From Micromonospora sediminimaris (GTDB lineage: Bacteria; Actinomycetota; Actinomycetes; Mycobacteriales; Micromonosporaceae), in assembly GCA_900112325.1 (NCBI GenBank), contig FOLJ01000022.1, forward strand, positions 1-64,000: 64,000 nt of DNA, read 5' to 3'. The translations under genes were made by a program, and so were the position numbers. The notes under the pieces were generated by a model, which saw only the letters and a list, made by a program, of their open reading frames with translations, was not told the origin of the DNA and made no database searches. Shown here piece by piece: positions 40,986 to 50,095 of the stretch (positions are counted from its first letter, which is position 1; every line of letters starts with the position of its first letter).

Positions 40986-41072
40986 CGGAGGGTGTGGGAT
41001 TCGAACCCACGAAGACATTGCTGCCTTACCGGTTTTCAAGACCAGCGCCATCGGCCACTAGGCGAACCCTCC
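40986..41072 (-). tRNA. tRNA-Ser (anticodon TGA)
   Basis: The minus strand folds as an 87-base class II tRNA: acceptor GGAGGGT/ACCCTCC, anticodon stem CTGGT/ACCGG with loop CTTGAAA, long variable arm, and T arm GTGGG-TTCGAAT-CCCAC. CCA is not encoded. Confidence 0.95.
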
Positions 41073-41222
41073 TGGACCACGCGGTGCGTGGCTGTGCCTA
41101 GTCTGCCACGCCGCGTACGTCAGCGAACGGCCGAGCTACCCGGTGCGCCGTGACCACTGACGGTGGGTGGTGGCCCGGGGTCGCCGACGTGGAGTCGGCC
41201 CGGGATCGGGTAAGACTGGGCC

Positions 41223-42200
41223 ATGCGAGCGATCACCATTGCGGAGCCCGGCGGACCTGACGTACTGAGCTGGAGCGAGGTACCGGACCCGCAGCCGGGT
41301 CCGGGTGAGGTGGTCGTGGACGTGCGGGCCACCGCGGTGAATCGGGCCGACCTGTTGCAGCGGCAGGGGCACTATCCGCCTCCGCCGGGCGCGCCCGCGT
41401 ACCCCGGGTTGGAATGCTCGGGGGTGGTCAGCGCGACCGGTCCCGACGTGGCCGGCGTGCGGGTGGGAGACCAGGTCTGCGCGCTGCTGGCCGGCGGCGG
41501 GTACGCCGAACGGGTGGCCGTGCCCGCCGGGCAGTTGCTGCCGGTGCCGGCCGGCGTCGATCTGGTCGACTCCGCCGGGTTGCCGGAGGTGGCGTGCACG
41601 GTCTGGTCGAACGTGGTGCAGGTGGCCCGTCTGACGGCGGGAGAGACGCTGCTGGTGCACGGCGGTGGCAGCGGGATCGGCACGTTCGCGATCCAGCTCG
41701 GTGCCGCGCTCGGCGCAACAGTGGTGGCGACCGCACGGGCCGCCAAGCACGAGCGGCTGCGTGAGCTGGGCGCCGACCTGCTTGTCGACTACCGGGAGCA
41801 GGACTTTGTCGAGGAGGTTCGGCAGGCCACCGACGGCCGGGGCGCGGATGTCGTCCTGGACATCATGGGCGCGTCGTACCTGGGGCGGAACGTGGCCGCC
41901 CTGGCCGCCGACGGGCGGCTGGTGGTGATCGGCATGCAGGGCGGCCGCAAGGGTGAGTTGGATCTGGGTGCGCTGTTGGCCAAGCGCGGCACGGTCGCGG
42001 CCACCGCGCTGCGCTCTCGGCCGTTGGAGCAGAAAGCCGCGATCGTACGCGGGGTACGCGAGCAGGTCTGGCCGCTGGTCGAGGCGGGCCGGGTGCGTCC
42101 GGTGATCGACCGGCGGCTGCCGATCATCGACGCGGCGCAGGCGCACCGGCTCGTGGAGTCGAACGAGCACGTCGGCAAGGTGCTGCTCACCGTCGGCTGA
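41223..42200 (+). CDS. NAD(P)H:quinone oxidoreductase (zeta-crystallin/PIG3-like)
   Basis: A 325-residue zinc-free medium-chain reductase. N-terminal segment VNRADLLQRQGHYPPPPGAP is typical of the PIG3/quinone oxidoreductase branch, and the cofactor loop is VHGGGSGIGTFAIQLG; ATARAAKHERLRELGADLLV follows. It lacks the zinc ligands of alcohol dehydrogenases. It converges on the soxR gene; quinone reductases are a common class of SoxR targets in actinomycetes, although here no SoxR site precedes it. Confidence 0.9.
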   Translation: MRAITIAEPGGPDVLSWSEVPDPQPGPGEVVVDVRATAVNRADLLQRQGHYPPPPGAPAYPGLECSGVVSATGPDVAGVRVGDQVCALLAGGGYAERVAVPAGQLLPVPAGVDLVDSAGLPEVACTVWSNVVQVARLTAGETLLVHGGGSGIGTFAIQLGAALGATVVATARAAKHERLRELGADLLVDYREQDFVEEVRQATDGRGADVVLDIMGASYLGRNVAALAADGRLVVIGMQGGRKGELDLGALLAKRGTVAATALRSRPLEQKAAIVRGVREQVWPLVEAGRVRPVIDRRLPIIDAAQAHRLVESNEHVGKVLLTVG

Positions 42201-42246
42201 GCCTGATCACGTGCCGGCCACCGACACGGGCAGCCGGCCCGGGAAA

Positions 42247-42684
42247 CTAGCCGGGCAGTACGAGTCGGGCGCCGGGGCCCTCACCGCCCAGATTGTCCTC
42301 CGGGTTGTAGAGGGTGCAGCGGCGCAGCGAGAGGCAGCCGCAACCGATGCAGGCGTCCAGGTCGTCGCGGAGCCGACTCATCAACCTGATCTTTTCGTCC
42401 AGCCGGGCCCGCCAGGTCGTGGAGAGCTTGGCCCAGTCCTCGGCGGTGGGGGTACGGGAGGCCGGCAGCGAGTCGAGCGCGGACCGGATCTCCTCCAGCG
42501 AGATGCCGACCTGCTGGGCGATCCGGATGAACGCCACCCGGCGCAGCTCAGTGCGGTGGTAGCGGCGTTGGTTGCCGCTGGTCCGCTCGGCCCGGATGAG
42601 CCCCAGCCGCTCGTAGTAGCGCAGCGCGGACTGTGCCACCCCGCTTCGGGCGGAGAGTTGACCGATGGTCAATGCTTCCTGCAT
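42247..42684 (-). CDS. soxR: Redox-sensing regulator SoxR
   Basis: A 145-residue MerR-type protein: LTIGQLSARSGVAQSALRYY helix-turn-helix, a dimerisation helix, and the diagnostic [2Fe-2S] motif CIGCGCLSLRRC (C-x2-C-x-C-x5-C) near residue 115. It senses redox-cycling compounds such as quinones and phenazines. I start at ATG 42684 (MQEALTIGQ); an upstream extension is not conserved. It is divergent from a split transketolase with a shared palindrome between them. Confidence 0.95.
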   Translation of the reverse strand: MQEALTIGQLSARSGVAQSALRYYERLGLIRAERTSGNQRRYHRTELRRVAFIRIAQQVGISLEEIRSALDSLPASRTPTAEDWAKLSTTWRARLDEKIRLMSRLRDDLDACIGCGCLSLRRCTLYNPEDNLGGEGPGARLVLPG

Positions 42685-42696
42685 CACGTCGCCTTG

Positions 42697-42716
42697 AGTT
42701 GAACCTCGCTTCAACT
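42697..42716. promoter_or_regulatory. Candidate SoxR operator
   Basis: AGTTGAA (42697-42703) and TTCAACT (42710-42716) form a perfect dyad with a six-base centre in the 46-base gap between soxR and the transketolase gene. It overlaps TTGAAC, which could be a -35. The arms resemble SoxR half sites, although the centre is longer than in the compact Streptomyces sites. Confidence 0.5.
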
Positions 42717-42730
42717 TGCAGGCTATCCGT

Positions 42731-43456
42731 ATGACCACACTCGCCACCACGGCCCGGGTCGCCGAGGCCGCCGCGCCGCTCGACGGGCGCGATCCGGTCG
42801 CACCGCTGCTGGAGCGCGTTCGCGCCGGCCGGCAGTTCGGTGCCAACGTCCTGTCCACCCTCGACGTGCTCCAGGTGCTCTACGACCGGGTGCTGCGGAT
42901 CACCCCGGCGACCGTCGACGACCCCGACCGCGACCGTTTCCTGCTCTCCAAGGGTCACGCCGTAGCTGGCTACTATGCGCTGCTCGCCGCGAAGGGCTTC
43001 ATCCCGCCTGACTGGCTGGACGACCAGGGCGGGCCGTCGAGTCGGCTCGGCGACCATCCCGACCGCACCCTGATTCCGGGCGTGGAGATCGGCTCGGGTT
43101 CGCTCGGGCACGGCCTGGGGCTGGGCGTCGGCACCGCCCTCGGGCTACGCGCCCAGGGCCGGCCCGACCCCCGGGTGTACGTGCTGCTCGGCGACGCCGA
43201 ACTCGACGAGGGCTCCAACCACGAGGCGATCGCGTACGCCGGAGCGGTCGGCCTCGGCAATCTGACCGCGATCGTGGTGGACAACTCCTCCGCCACCCAC
43301 GGCTGGCCGGGCGGAGTGGCCACCCGGTTCACGGTCAACGGGTGGACCGCCGCGACTGTCGACGGGCGGGACCGGGACGCCCTCCACCCGGCGCTGACCG
43401 GGCACCACGGCCACCGGCCGCACGCCGTCGTAGCGCTCGTCAGGGACGGTGAGTGA
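42731..43456 (+). CDS. Transketolase, N-terminal (TPP-binding) subunit
   Basis: A 241-residue split transketolase half. TPP and metal binding are indicated by SKGHAVAGYYALLAAKG, GSLGHGLGLGVGTALG and VLLGDAELDEGSNHEAI (metal site GDxELDEG; the usual second G is A). It needs the C-terminal subunit encoded by the next gene, which overlaps by GTGA. The substrate is not known; such split enzymes often serve secondary sugar pathways. The ATG at 42731 is 14 bases from the SoxR-like palindrome. Confidence 0.9.
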   Translation: MTTLATTARVAEAAAPLDGRDPVAPLLERVRAGRQFGANVLSTLDVLQVLYDRVLRITPATVDDPDRDRFLLSKGHAVAGYYALLAAKGFIPPDWLDDQGGPSSRLGDHPDRTLIPGVEIGSGSLGHGLGLGVGTALGLRAQGRPDPRVYVLLGDAELDEGSNHEAIAYAGAVGLGNLTAIVVDNSSATHGWPGGVATRFTVNGWTAATVDGRDRDALHPALTGHHGHRPHAVVALVRDGE

Positions 43457-44346
43457 TCGTGCGGGACACCTTCGTGGCCACCACAACCGCCTTCCTGGAC
43501 GATCCGCGGACCGTCATCGTGCTGGCCGACATCTCCGCCGCGGCGTTCGCTCCGGCCGCCGCCCAACACCCCGACCGGGTGATCAACGTCGGCATCCGGG
43601 AGCAGCTCATGGTGGGAGTGGCGGGGGGCCTGGCACTGACCGGGCTGCGCCCCATCGTGCACAGCTACGCGCCGTTCCTCGTGGAGCGGACGTACGAGCA
43701 GATCAAGCTGGACCTCGACCACCAAGGGGTGGGAGCGGTGCTGGTCAGCGTCGGGGCGTCGTACGACCGCGCGGCAGCCGGCCGCACCCACCTCGGCCCG
43801 GCGGACGTCGCACTTATCGACACCCTGCACAACTGGACGGTGCACGCCCCCGGCCATCGGGACGAGGTACCCGGGTTGCTGCGCGACGTGGTCTGCGGCC
43901 AGGAATCGGCGTACGTGCGGCTCTCCACCCAGAGCAACGCGCAGGCGTACCCGGAAGCGGGCGACCTGCGGGTGCTCCGGGACGCCGGCCCGGGGGCGGC
44001 GCTGCTGGTCGCGGTCGGTCCCACGTTGGACGCGGCCCTCGACGCGACCTCGGACCTGCCGGTCACCGTGGCGTACACCCACCGCCCGCGCCCGTTCGAC
44101 ACCACCGGCCTGCGGGCGCTCGCGAACAGTGCGGTGATCCTGGTCGAGCCGTACCTGGCGGGCACCTCGACCCGGCTGCTCTCGGACGCGCTGGCCGACC
44201 GGCCGCACCGGTTGTTGGCGCTCGGGGTCCGCCGCGAGGAACTGCGGCGGTACGGTTCCGCGGCGGACCACGCGCGGTGGCACGGGCTGGACGCGACCGG
44301 ACTGCGCCGCTCGATCACCGATTTCCTGTCGCCGGCGCTGGTCTGA
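43453..44346 (+). CDS. Transketolase, C-terminal (pyrimidine-binding) subunit
   Basis: A 297-residue partner of the preceding gene. The pyrimidine domain shows NVGIREQLMVGVAGGLAL, with the Glu that activates TPP, followed by YAPFLVERTYEQIKLDL; the C-terminal transketolase domain starts near residue 175 (LLVAVGPTLDAAL) and ends in ALGVRREELRRYG. Start at the GTG at 43453, whose last base pair is shared with the stop of the first subunit. Confidence 0.9.
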   Translation: MIVRDTFVATTTAFLDDPRTVIVLADISAAAFAPAAAQHPDRVINVGIREQLMVGVAGGLALTGLRPIVHSYAPFLVERTYEQIKLDLDHQGVGAVLVSVGASYDRAAAGRTHLGPADVALIDTLHNWTVHAPGHRDEVPGLLRDVVCGQESAYVRLSTQSNAQAYPEAGDLRVLRDAGPGAALLVAVGPTLDAALDATSDLPVTVAYTHRPRPFDTTGLRALANSAVILVEPYLAGTSTRLLSDALADRPHRLLALGVRREELRRYGSAADHARWHGLDATGLRRSITDFLSPALV

Positions 44347-44442
44347 GCGCGTGCCGGTCCGCGGCATGTCGCGGTCTCCGAGGCCGACGTACGGCCCGAC
44401 ATGCCGCAACCGGCGCCGGTCCCGTCGCAGCCGGCGGGACGG

Positions 44443-45147
44443 TCAGCGGGCCGAGGCGTCGGGGTTACGGCGGGTGCGCTCCCGGCCGAGGATCCAGATC
44501 GCCTCGACGCCGTCCCGCCAGGTGATCTTCTTGCCTTCCTCGCGCCCCCGCGCCCGGTAGCTGATCGGCACCTCGTACGGCCGGATGCGGCGACGCAGCA
44601 GCTTGCCGGTCACCTCGGCCTCCATACCGAACCCTCGGGATCGGACGTCCAGCGAGCGGTACAGCGCGACCGGCATCAGCTTGAAGCAGGTCTCCAGGTC
44701 TCCGATGTAGGAGTTGAACAGCACGTTCGCCGCCATGGTGACGCCCTTGTTGCCCATCACGTACCAGAAGCTGTAGGCGCTGTGGCTGCCGAAGGTGCGG
44801 TTGCCGTAGACCACCGTCGCCCGCCCGTCCAGCACCGGGGCGAGCAGCTTGGGGATGTCCTGTGGGTCGTACTCCAGGTCGGCGTCGAGGATGACCATGT
44901 ACTCGCCCTCGGCGTTGGCCACCGCCGTGCGGATGGCCGCGCCCTTGCCCGCGTTGCGCTGGTGCGTGATGACCCGCAGCCGGGCGTCGTCGGCGCGCCC
45001 GAGGATCTCCCCGGTGCCGTCGCGGCTGCCGTCGTCGACCACCACGAGCTCGATCTCGCATGGGTACTCGACCGCCAGCGCCTGCTTGAGGGCATCCGCG
45101 ATGCGTTCTTCCTCGTTGTATACCGGCATGAGGATCGACAGCTTCAC
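44443..45147 (-). CDS. Family 2 glycosyltransferase (polyprenyl-phosphate mannosyl/glucosyltransferase-like)
   Basis: A 234-residue cytoplasmic-face enzyme with the GT-A signature: LSILMPVYNEEERI at the start, VVVDDGSRDGTGEIL, GKGAAIRTAVANAEGE and the metal-binding VILDADLEYDPQDIPKL. No membrane helices follow, as in dolichol-phosphate mannose synthase-type enzymes. The GTG at 45147 is preferred because GGAG lies six bases upstream and it gives the conserved family start; an ATG at 45183 would add 12 residues. It is divergent from a GT-C-like gene, so the pair may make and use a lipid-linked sugar. Confidence 0.87.
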   Translation of the reverse strand: MKLSILMPVYNEEERIADALKQALAVEYPCEIELVVVDDGSRDGTGEILGRADDARLRVITHQRNAGKGAAIRTAVANAEGEYMVILDADLEYDPQDIPKLLAPVLDGRATVVYGNRTFGSHSAYSFWYVMGNKGVTMAANVLFNSYIGDLETCFKLMPVALYRSLDVRSRGFGMEAEVTGKLLRRRIRPYEVPISYRARGREEGKKITWRDGVEAIWILGRERTRRNPDASAR

Positions 45148-45223
45148 GGGAATCTCCACGAGGGCGGGTAACGTTTCGGCCATAGCCTAGCCCGGCAGGT
45201 CAGCCGAGTGGCGACGACCACCG

Positions 45224-47524
45224 ATGGCGATCCACGGCCGGGCACTCAGACTGATGGTGTTTACTTCCGCCATGTCGGCCGCCGGCTTCCCGTTCGTCCT
45301 GGTTCCCGTCGCCGCCCTCATTCTGCTCAGCGTGGCGTTACGGCCACGCAACGTGGAGACCGTGGCGCCGCGGCGACTCGCGGCGCTCCGGGCGACCCTC
45401 GCCGTCGGTGCCTTCGCGGTGACCACCGTCGAGGTGCTGGGCGCGCTGCGGCTGCTCACCGCGCCCGCCTTCGGCCTGGCCTGGCTGCTCTTCCTCGCGG
45501 TGGCGGCAGCGGCCGCCGGGTGGCGCCGACGGGCCGACGCCACGGCCCGCAAGGCCGAAGTGCCTGCCAGGGTCCCGGTCGAAGGTGCCGGTGCCTCGTC
45601 ACCGGACTCCCCCCACTCCATTTCGCCCGGACCAGCGGGCGTCCTCGCGGAGCCGTCGGGCACGCGGGTCGCCACGGTCACCGTGGGACCGGACCGGCCG
45701 TCGACACCGTCCGGACCGGACCGACCGCTGGCCGGCGGCTGGCGCGACGCCGCCAGCGCCTTCTGGCGTACGGCGAGCCGTGGGGAGCGGCTGCTGGCCG
45801 GTACGGTCGCCGGACTGCTCCTTGTCGAACTGCTGATCGCCCTGCTGGCCGCACCCAACAACTACGACTCGCAGACCTACCACCTGCCCAAGGTGGAACG
45901 CTGGGTGGCCCAGGGCGACCTGACGTTCTGGGCGACCGCGATCCACCGCCAGGTGACCATTCCGCCGGGCGCCGAGTACCTGCTGCTGCACCTGCGGCTG
46001 CTCACCGGCGGCGACGCGCTGCACCACCTGGTGCAGTGGGCCGCCGGACTGGTCTGCCTGCTCGCGGCCGCCCGGGTGACCGCGCAGCTCGGCGGCGGCC
46101 GGCGGGCCCAGTTGCTCACCGTGTTCCTGCTGGCCAGCACGCCGATGGTGACGCTGCAGGCGACCAGCACCCAGACCGATCTGGTCTGCGCCGCCTGGGT
46201 GCTCTGCGCCGGCACGCTCGCGTTGGACGGGCTGCGCCGCCGAGCGCACCTGGGTGACCTGCTGGTCCTCGGGGCGGCCACCGGCCTGACCGCGGTCACC
46301 AAGACCAGTGGCCTGCTCGCGGTCGGTCCGCTGCTGGTGCTCTGGGGGGTGGGCCAGCTACGCCTGGCGTACGCCGACCGGCCGGCCACGCACCGCCGGA
46401 CTCCGGTCGCCGGAATCACTCGTACCGTCGGTGCCTCGGTCCTGATCCTGCTGGTCGCCGCCGCGGTGGTCGGCCCCTTCCTGGGCCGGGTGTACGCCGA
46501 GTTCGGCCACCCGCTCGGGCCGGAGCGGCTGCGCGAGTCGGTCCCGATGGAGCGGCACGACCCACCCTCGGTGCTGGTGAACGCGCTCCGGATCGCACAC
46601 ACCGCACTTGACACTCCGCTGGCACCGCTGCGCGAGGTGTCCGCCGAGGCGATCATCGGGGTGGCCGGACTGATCGGGGTCGACCCGCAGGACCGCGCGA
46701 TCACGTTCGGGCGGGAGATCTTCCCGGTCGCGTCCTGGTATCCCGACGAGGACCGGGTTGCCTTCCCGCTGGCCGGTGCGCTTGCACTGATCGGTGCGGT
46801 GGCGGCGCTGCGTCGCCCGGCCCGGGTCAGTCCGGGCGCGGCGGGGGCGCTGCGCGGGTACGCCCTGGTGGTGGTCGTCGCCGTGGTGCTGCACACCGCG
46901 ATGATCAAGTGGCAGCCGTGGGGGAACCGCCTGATCCTCTATGCCCTGGCGGCCTCGGTGCCGCTGGCCGGGCTCTGGCTCGACGCCCTCTTCCGTCGCT
47001 CGGGCCAGCTCGGCATCCGCCGCCGCGATCGGCGCGGTGGCCCGGCGGACAGCTACGGCAGACGGCCCGTGGCCGCCGGACTCGCGGTGACGGTGCTGGC
47101 CACCTGCGCACTGGCCGGGGTGTTGTCGGTGTCGTACGGCTTCCCGCGCCGGCTGGTCGGCACGGGCTCGGTCTTCACCACCTCCGACTGGGAGAGCCGG
47201 TTCGTGCGGCGTCCACACTGGGCGGATGAGTACCGGTGGGCCGCCGACGCGGTCCGGGCCGCCGACGCGCGCCGGATCGGGCTGTCCCAGCGCAACGACG
47301 ACTGGGAGTACCCCTGGTGGTTGCTGCTCCGCGACGCGGACGGCACGCCGCCGGAACTACTGGCGCTCCAGTCGGTGCTGGACGACCGACCACCTGCCGA
47401 TCCGGCCTCGGTCGACGCGATCCTCTGTGTCGGCAGCCGGAAAATCTGCACCGACCTGCTGCCCGCCGGCTGGCGGCTGGAGTTCCGCAGCTACGTCGGC
47501 TACGCCCTGCCCGAGCGGCGGTGA
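45224..47524 (+). CDS. Large polytopic GT-C-like membrane glycosyltransferase
   Basis: A 766-residue membrane protein. Three N-terminal helices (to about 105) are followed by a disordered Pro/Ser/Thr-rich insertion (about 110-180) and then about nine more helices. The loop after the helix at about 200 reads AAPNNYDSQTYHLPKVERW, with acidic and His residues at the place of the GT-C active site; this is the usual PMT/ArnT-like position. The C-terminal 150 residues are extracytoplasmic. The acceptor is unknown. ATG 45224 is used; an in-frame ATG at 45272 is also possible. Confidence 0.72.
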   Translation: MAIHGRALRLMVFTSAMSAAGFPFVLVPVAALILLSVALRPRNVETVAPRRLAALRATLAVGAFAVTTVEVLGALRLLTAPAFGLAWLLFLAVAAAAAGWRRRADATARKAEVPARVPVEGAGASSPDSPHSISPGPAGVLAEPSGTRVATVTVGPDRPSTPSGPDRPLAGGWRDAASAFWRTASRGERLLAGTVAGLLLVELLIALLAAPNNYDSQTYHLPKVERWVAQGDLTFWATAIHRQVTIPPGAEYLLLHLRLLTGGDALHHLVQWAAGLVCLLAAARVTAQLGGGRRAQLLTVFLLASTPMVTLQATSTQTDLVCAAWVLCAGTLALDGLRRRAHLGDLLVLGAATGLTAVTKTSGLLAVGPLLVLWGVGQLRLAYADRPATHRRTPVAGITRTVGASVLILLVAAAVVGPFLGRVYAEFGHPLGPERLRESVPMERHDPPSVLVNALRIAHTALDTPLAPLREVSAEAIIGVAGLIGVDPQDRAITFGREIFPVASWYPDEDRVAFPLAGALALIGAVAALRRPARVSPGAAGALRGYALVVVVAVVLHTAMIKWQPWGNRLILYALAASVPLAGLWLDALFRRSGQLGIRRRDRRGGPADSYGRRPVAAGLAVTVLATCALAGVLSVSYGFPRRLVGTGSVFTTSDWESRFVRRPHWADEYRWAADAVRAADARRIGLSQRNDDWEYPWWLLLRDADGTPPELLALQSVLDDRPPADPASVDAILCVGSRKICTDLLPAGWRLEFRSYVGYALPERR

Positions 47525-47705
47525 CCGGGCAGCCGGCGGTGACCGGGCAGCGCGGCACGCCGAGCGGTCCGGGTGGAAAGGGGCCAATGGCCCGGTTCGG
47601 CGCAGCACGTAAGTATTCCGAGACGTATTCACATACCTGCATCGCACGCGTTACCGTCCGGTAACCCGATCGACGTCCCGCGATCGGACCGAAAGGAGTG
47701 CGTCG

Positions 47706-49304
47706 ATGTCTGGTACCCACGCCAGGCGTGAACGGACACCTCGACGGCGCCTTGCCGAGGTCGCCGTCCTCGCCACCGCTCTCGTCCTGCCGATGCTGAC
47801 CACGGCCTCACCCGCCGCCGCAGCCGACCGTCCCGCCGTCCAGCCGCTTCCCTCCCACCTCGAATCCATCCGCGCCGCCGAGGCCACCGCGCTCTACGGT
47901 GCTCCCGGCATCCGCCCGCTCGACCAGCGCCGCACCGCACTGATCACCATGGGCGACAGCCAGATCTCCGGCGAGGGGGTCGGCAACTACGTACCCGGCA
48001 CCCACCAGCCGGGCAACTGGTGCGACCGCTCGTACGACCAGGCGGTCTTCCGCACCGGCATCGCCGCCGACGAGCGCTACAACATCGCCTGCTCGGGTGC
48101 CACACCGTGGAATCTGATCGTCGGCGGTCCCACCCAGCACAACGAGTTGAACCAGGGCGACCATCTCGCGATCAAGGCACGCAACACGCACATCAAGCTG
48201 ATCTGGGTGGTGGCCGGCGCGAACGGCGACGGCACGATCCAGTTCGGCCCGGTCGCCACCGACTGCGCCGTCCGCCGCGTCTTCTTCCAGGGCCCCTGCT
48301 GGCCCACCTACACCGACCAGTGGACGGTACGCACCGACGGCAGCCGCCGAGCCGTCGAGGAGGCACTCACCGACATCCGCCGGACCATGACGAACGCCGG
48401 CTACCTCGGCTCCGACTACGAACTGGTGTTCATGTCGTACTCCAGCCCGGCCAGCCCGGACGTGGAGGACAACCCGAACTTCCCCGGCTGGTACTCCGGC
48501 GGCTGCCTGCTCTACCTCGCCGACGCCGCGTTCGCCCGGAACAAGGCGGTGCCGCTGTTCGAGTCGGCGCTGCGGGCGGCGGCGGCCAACACCGGCACCC
48601 GCTACCTCGACGCCAGCCGCCTCTTCCACGGCCACGAGGTGTGCACCGACAACACCTCGGTACGCGGGCTCTACATCGAGGTGGGGATCTGGGACGAGAA
48701 CGCGGCCCGCCAGTCGTTCCACCCGAACTACCGGGGACACGGCATGTTCGCCCAGTGCATCACCCAGTTCTACGCCTCCGGCCAGCAGCAGGGCACCTGC
48801 GTCGACCCGGCCAGCACCGGAAACGGCCAGCTCTACCCCGGACTGATGGAGTTCCGGCAGCTGCGCAACGCCGCCACCGGCACCTGCGTGGACGGCAAGG
48901 GGTACAACTCACGCAACGGCACGGCGCAGCAGTCGTACCGCTGCCATGGCGGACGTAACCAGGGCTTCTGGTACGACCCGACCCGACAGTCGCTGCACTC
49001 CGAGCTCTCGCACGACCGCTGCCTGGACGTGGCCGGTGGTTCGCTGCGGTCGGGCACGGCGGTGAACATCCACGACTGCCATGGCGGCACCAACCAGAAG
49101 TTCACCATCTCCGGCAACCAGGTCCGCGCCGCCGGTGCAACAAACCTCTGCCTGGCCTTCGACAACCCGCTGCTCGGCACCCCCCGACTGCGCCTGGCCA
49201 GCTGCTCCGGCAGTTCCCGGCAGCAGTGGTCGTTCGAGTCGCGGTCGTTCGCCCAGCCCGTCGGGTACGGGCGGGACGACTTCATCGGCTCCCGGGTCTA
49301 CTGA
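47706..49304 (+). CDS. Secreted SGNH hydrolase with C-terminal ricin-B lectin domain
   Basis: A 532-residue exported enzyme. Signal peptide VLATALVLPMLTTASPAAAA; SGNH/GDSL-type esterase domain about 75-365 with the nucleophile in ITMGDSQISGEG and the catalytic Asp/His region SFHPNYRGHGM; then a beta-trefoil lectin of about 130 residues with QSYRCHGGRNQGFWYD, IHDCHGGTNQKF and RQQWSFES. Probably deacylates or cleaves an ester on a polysaccharide to which the lectin binds. The partial lectin gene at the left edge of the window has a similar repeat. Confidence 0.88.
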   Translation: MSGTHARRERTPRRRLAEVAVLATALVLPMLTTASPAAAADRPAVQPLPSHLESIRAAEATALYGAPGIRPLDQRRTALITMGDSQISGEGVGNYVPGTHQPGNWCDRSYDQAVFRTGIAADERYNIACSGATPWNLIVGGPTQHNELNQGDHLAIKARNTHIKLIWVVAGANGDGTIQFGPVATDCAVRRVFFQGPCWPTYTDQWTVRTDGSRRAVEEALTDIRRTMTNAGYLGSDYELVFMSYSSPASPDVEDNPNFPGWYSGGCLLYLADAAFARNKAVPLFESALRAAAANTGTRYLDASRLFHGHEVCTDNTSVRGLYIEVGIWDENAARQSFHPNYRGHGMFAQCITQFYASGQQQGTCVDPASTGNGQLYPGLMEFRQLRNAATGTCVDGKGYNSRNGTAQQSYRCHGGRNQGFWYDPTRQSLHSELSHDRCLDVAGGSLRSGTAVNIHDCHGGTNQKFTISGNQVRAAGATNLCLAFDNPLLGTPRLRLASCSGSSRQQWSFESRSFAQPVGYGRDDFIGSRVY

Positions 49305-49319
49305 CGCCGCGGGCAGGCC

Positions 49320-49379
49320 GGCCCGCCGGGCCCGGCAACAGGGTGATCGCATCGATCACCGCGCCGGGTCCGGCGGGTC
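49320..49379. terminator. Two-tier hairpin between convergent genes
   Basis: An inner perfect stem GGTGATCG (49342-49349)/CGATCACC (49353-49360) sits inside an outer 17-bp stem formed by 49320-49336 and 49363-49379 with two G-T pairs. It separates the SGNH hydrolase and the lipoprotein genes. Confidence 0.7.
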
Positions 49380-49384
49380 CGCTG

Positions 49385-49975
49385 TCACTTCTGGTTGAAC
49401 GGGACGACGATCAGGCGAGCCTGTGCCTGCTCGCCGTTCACGGTGCCGGCCACGCCCAGCTTGGTGCCGACCTTGATGTCCGTGGCGGCGATCGACTTGC
49501 GCCGTTCGATTACCCGCAGTTCGTCGGTGAAGGTCCAGGTCCGGGTGAAGCCGTCGGTCGACTTGACCGTGATCTTGTCGTCGGCGAGGTCGGTCACCTC
49601 GCCGCGCTGCACGGAGACGGTCTTCGTGCCGCCGTCCTTGGTCTGCACCACGACGTCGCCGTGCAGGGTGTTCTTGCGCAGCAGCACCCGGGCTGCCCGA
49701 CGCTTGCGCCACTCCTCGACCCGCTCCTTGCGCTTGTTCGCCGCGCTCGGGGTCGGCTCCACCGGCGCGGCCACGGTCGCGTCGGGATCCAGCTCTGCCG
49801 GGTCGAGACCGAGCGCGGCCAGTGCCTGGCCCTCCGCGCCCATCGCGGCGACCACCTCGACGGCGCTCTCCTGCATCGCGCCCCGCTCGGCCTGGCCCAC
49901 CCCGCAACCGGCGGCGGCCAACGCGACCGTCACCAGCAGCGCGCCGGTGGCGGTGAAGGATCCCCTGCGTGCCAT
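49385..49975 (-). CDS. Lipoprotein with DUF5666-like beta repeats
   Basis: A 196-residue exported protein. The signal ends in the lipobox LAAAGC (Cys24). A helical, charged middle region (KRKERVEEWRKRRAARVLL) precedes a beta-rich part with TLHGDVVVQTKDGGTKTVSV, KITVKSTDGFTRTWTF and GTKLGVAGTVNGEQAQA, the pattern of DUF5666 OB-like domains. The function is unknown. It precedes the two-component kinase gene with a 110-base gap on the same strand side, so it may be a target or accessory of that system. Confidence 0.75.
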   Translation of the reverse strand: MARRGSFTATGALLVTVALAAAGCGVGQAERGAMQESAVEVVAAMGAEGQALAALGLDPAELDPDATVAAPVEPTPSAANKRKERVEEWRKRRAARVLLRKNTLHGDVVVQTKDGGTKTVSVQRGEVTDLADDKITVKSTDGFTRTWTFTDELRVIERRKSIAATDIKVGTKLGVAGTVNGEQAQARLIVVPFNQK

Positions 49976-50095
49976 TCCTCGTCCTCTCGTCGGTGCCGGT
50001 CTGCCGGATCTCGTCGCGCCGCGTCACGGCCGGCGCGGATCCGTGCACCCAGCCTGGACCCGCCGGATACGCCGACCGTCAGGCCGACGTTCGGA

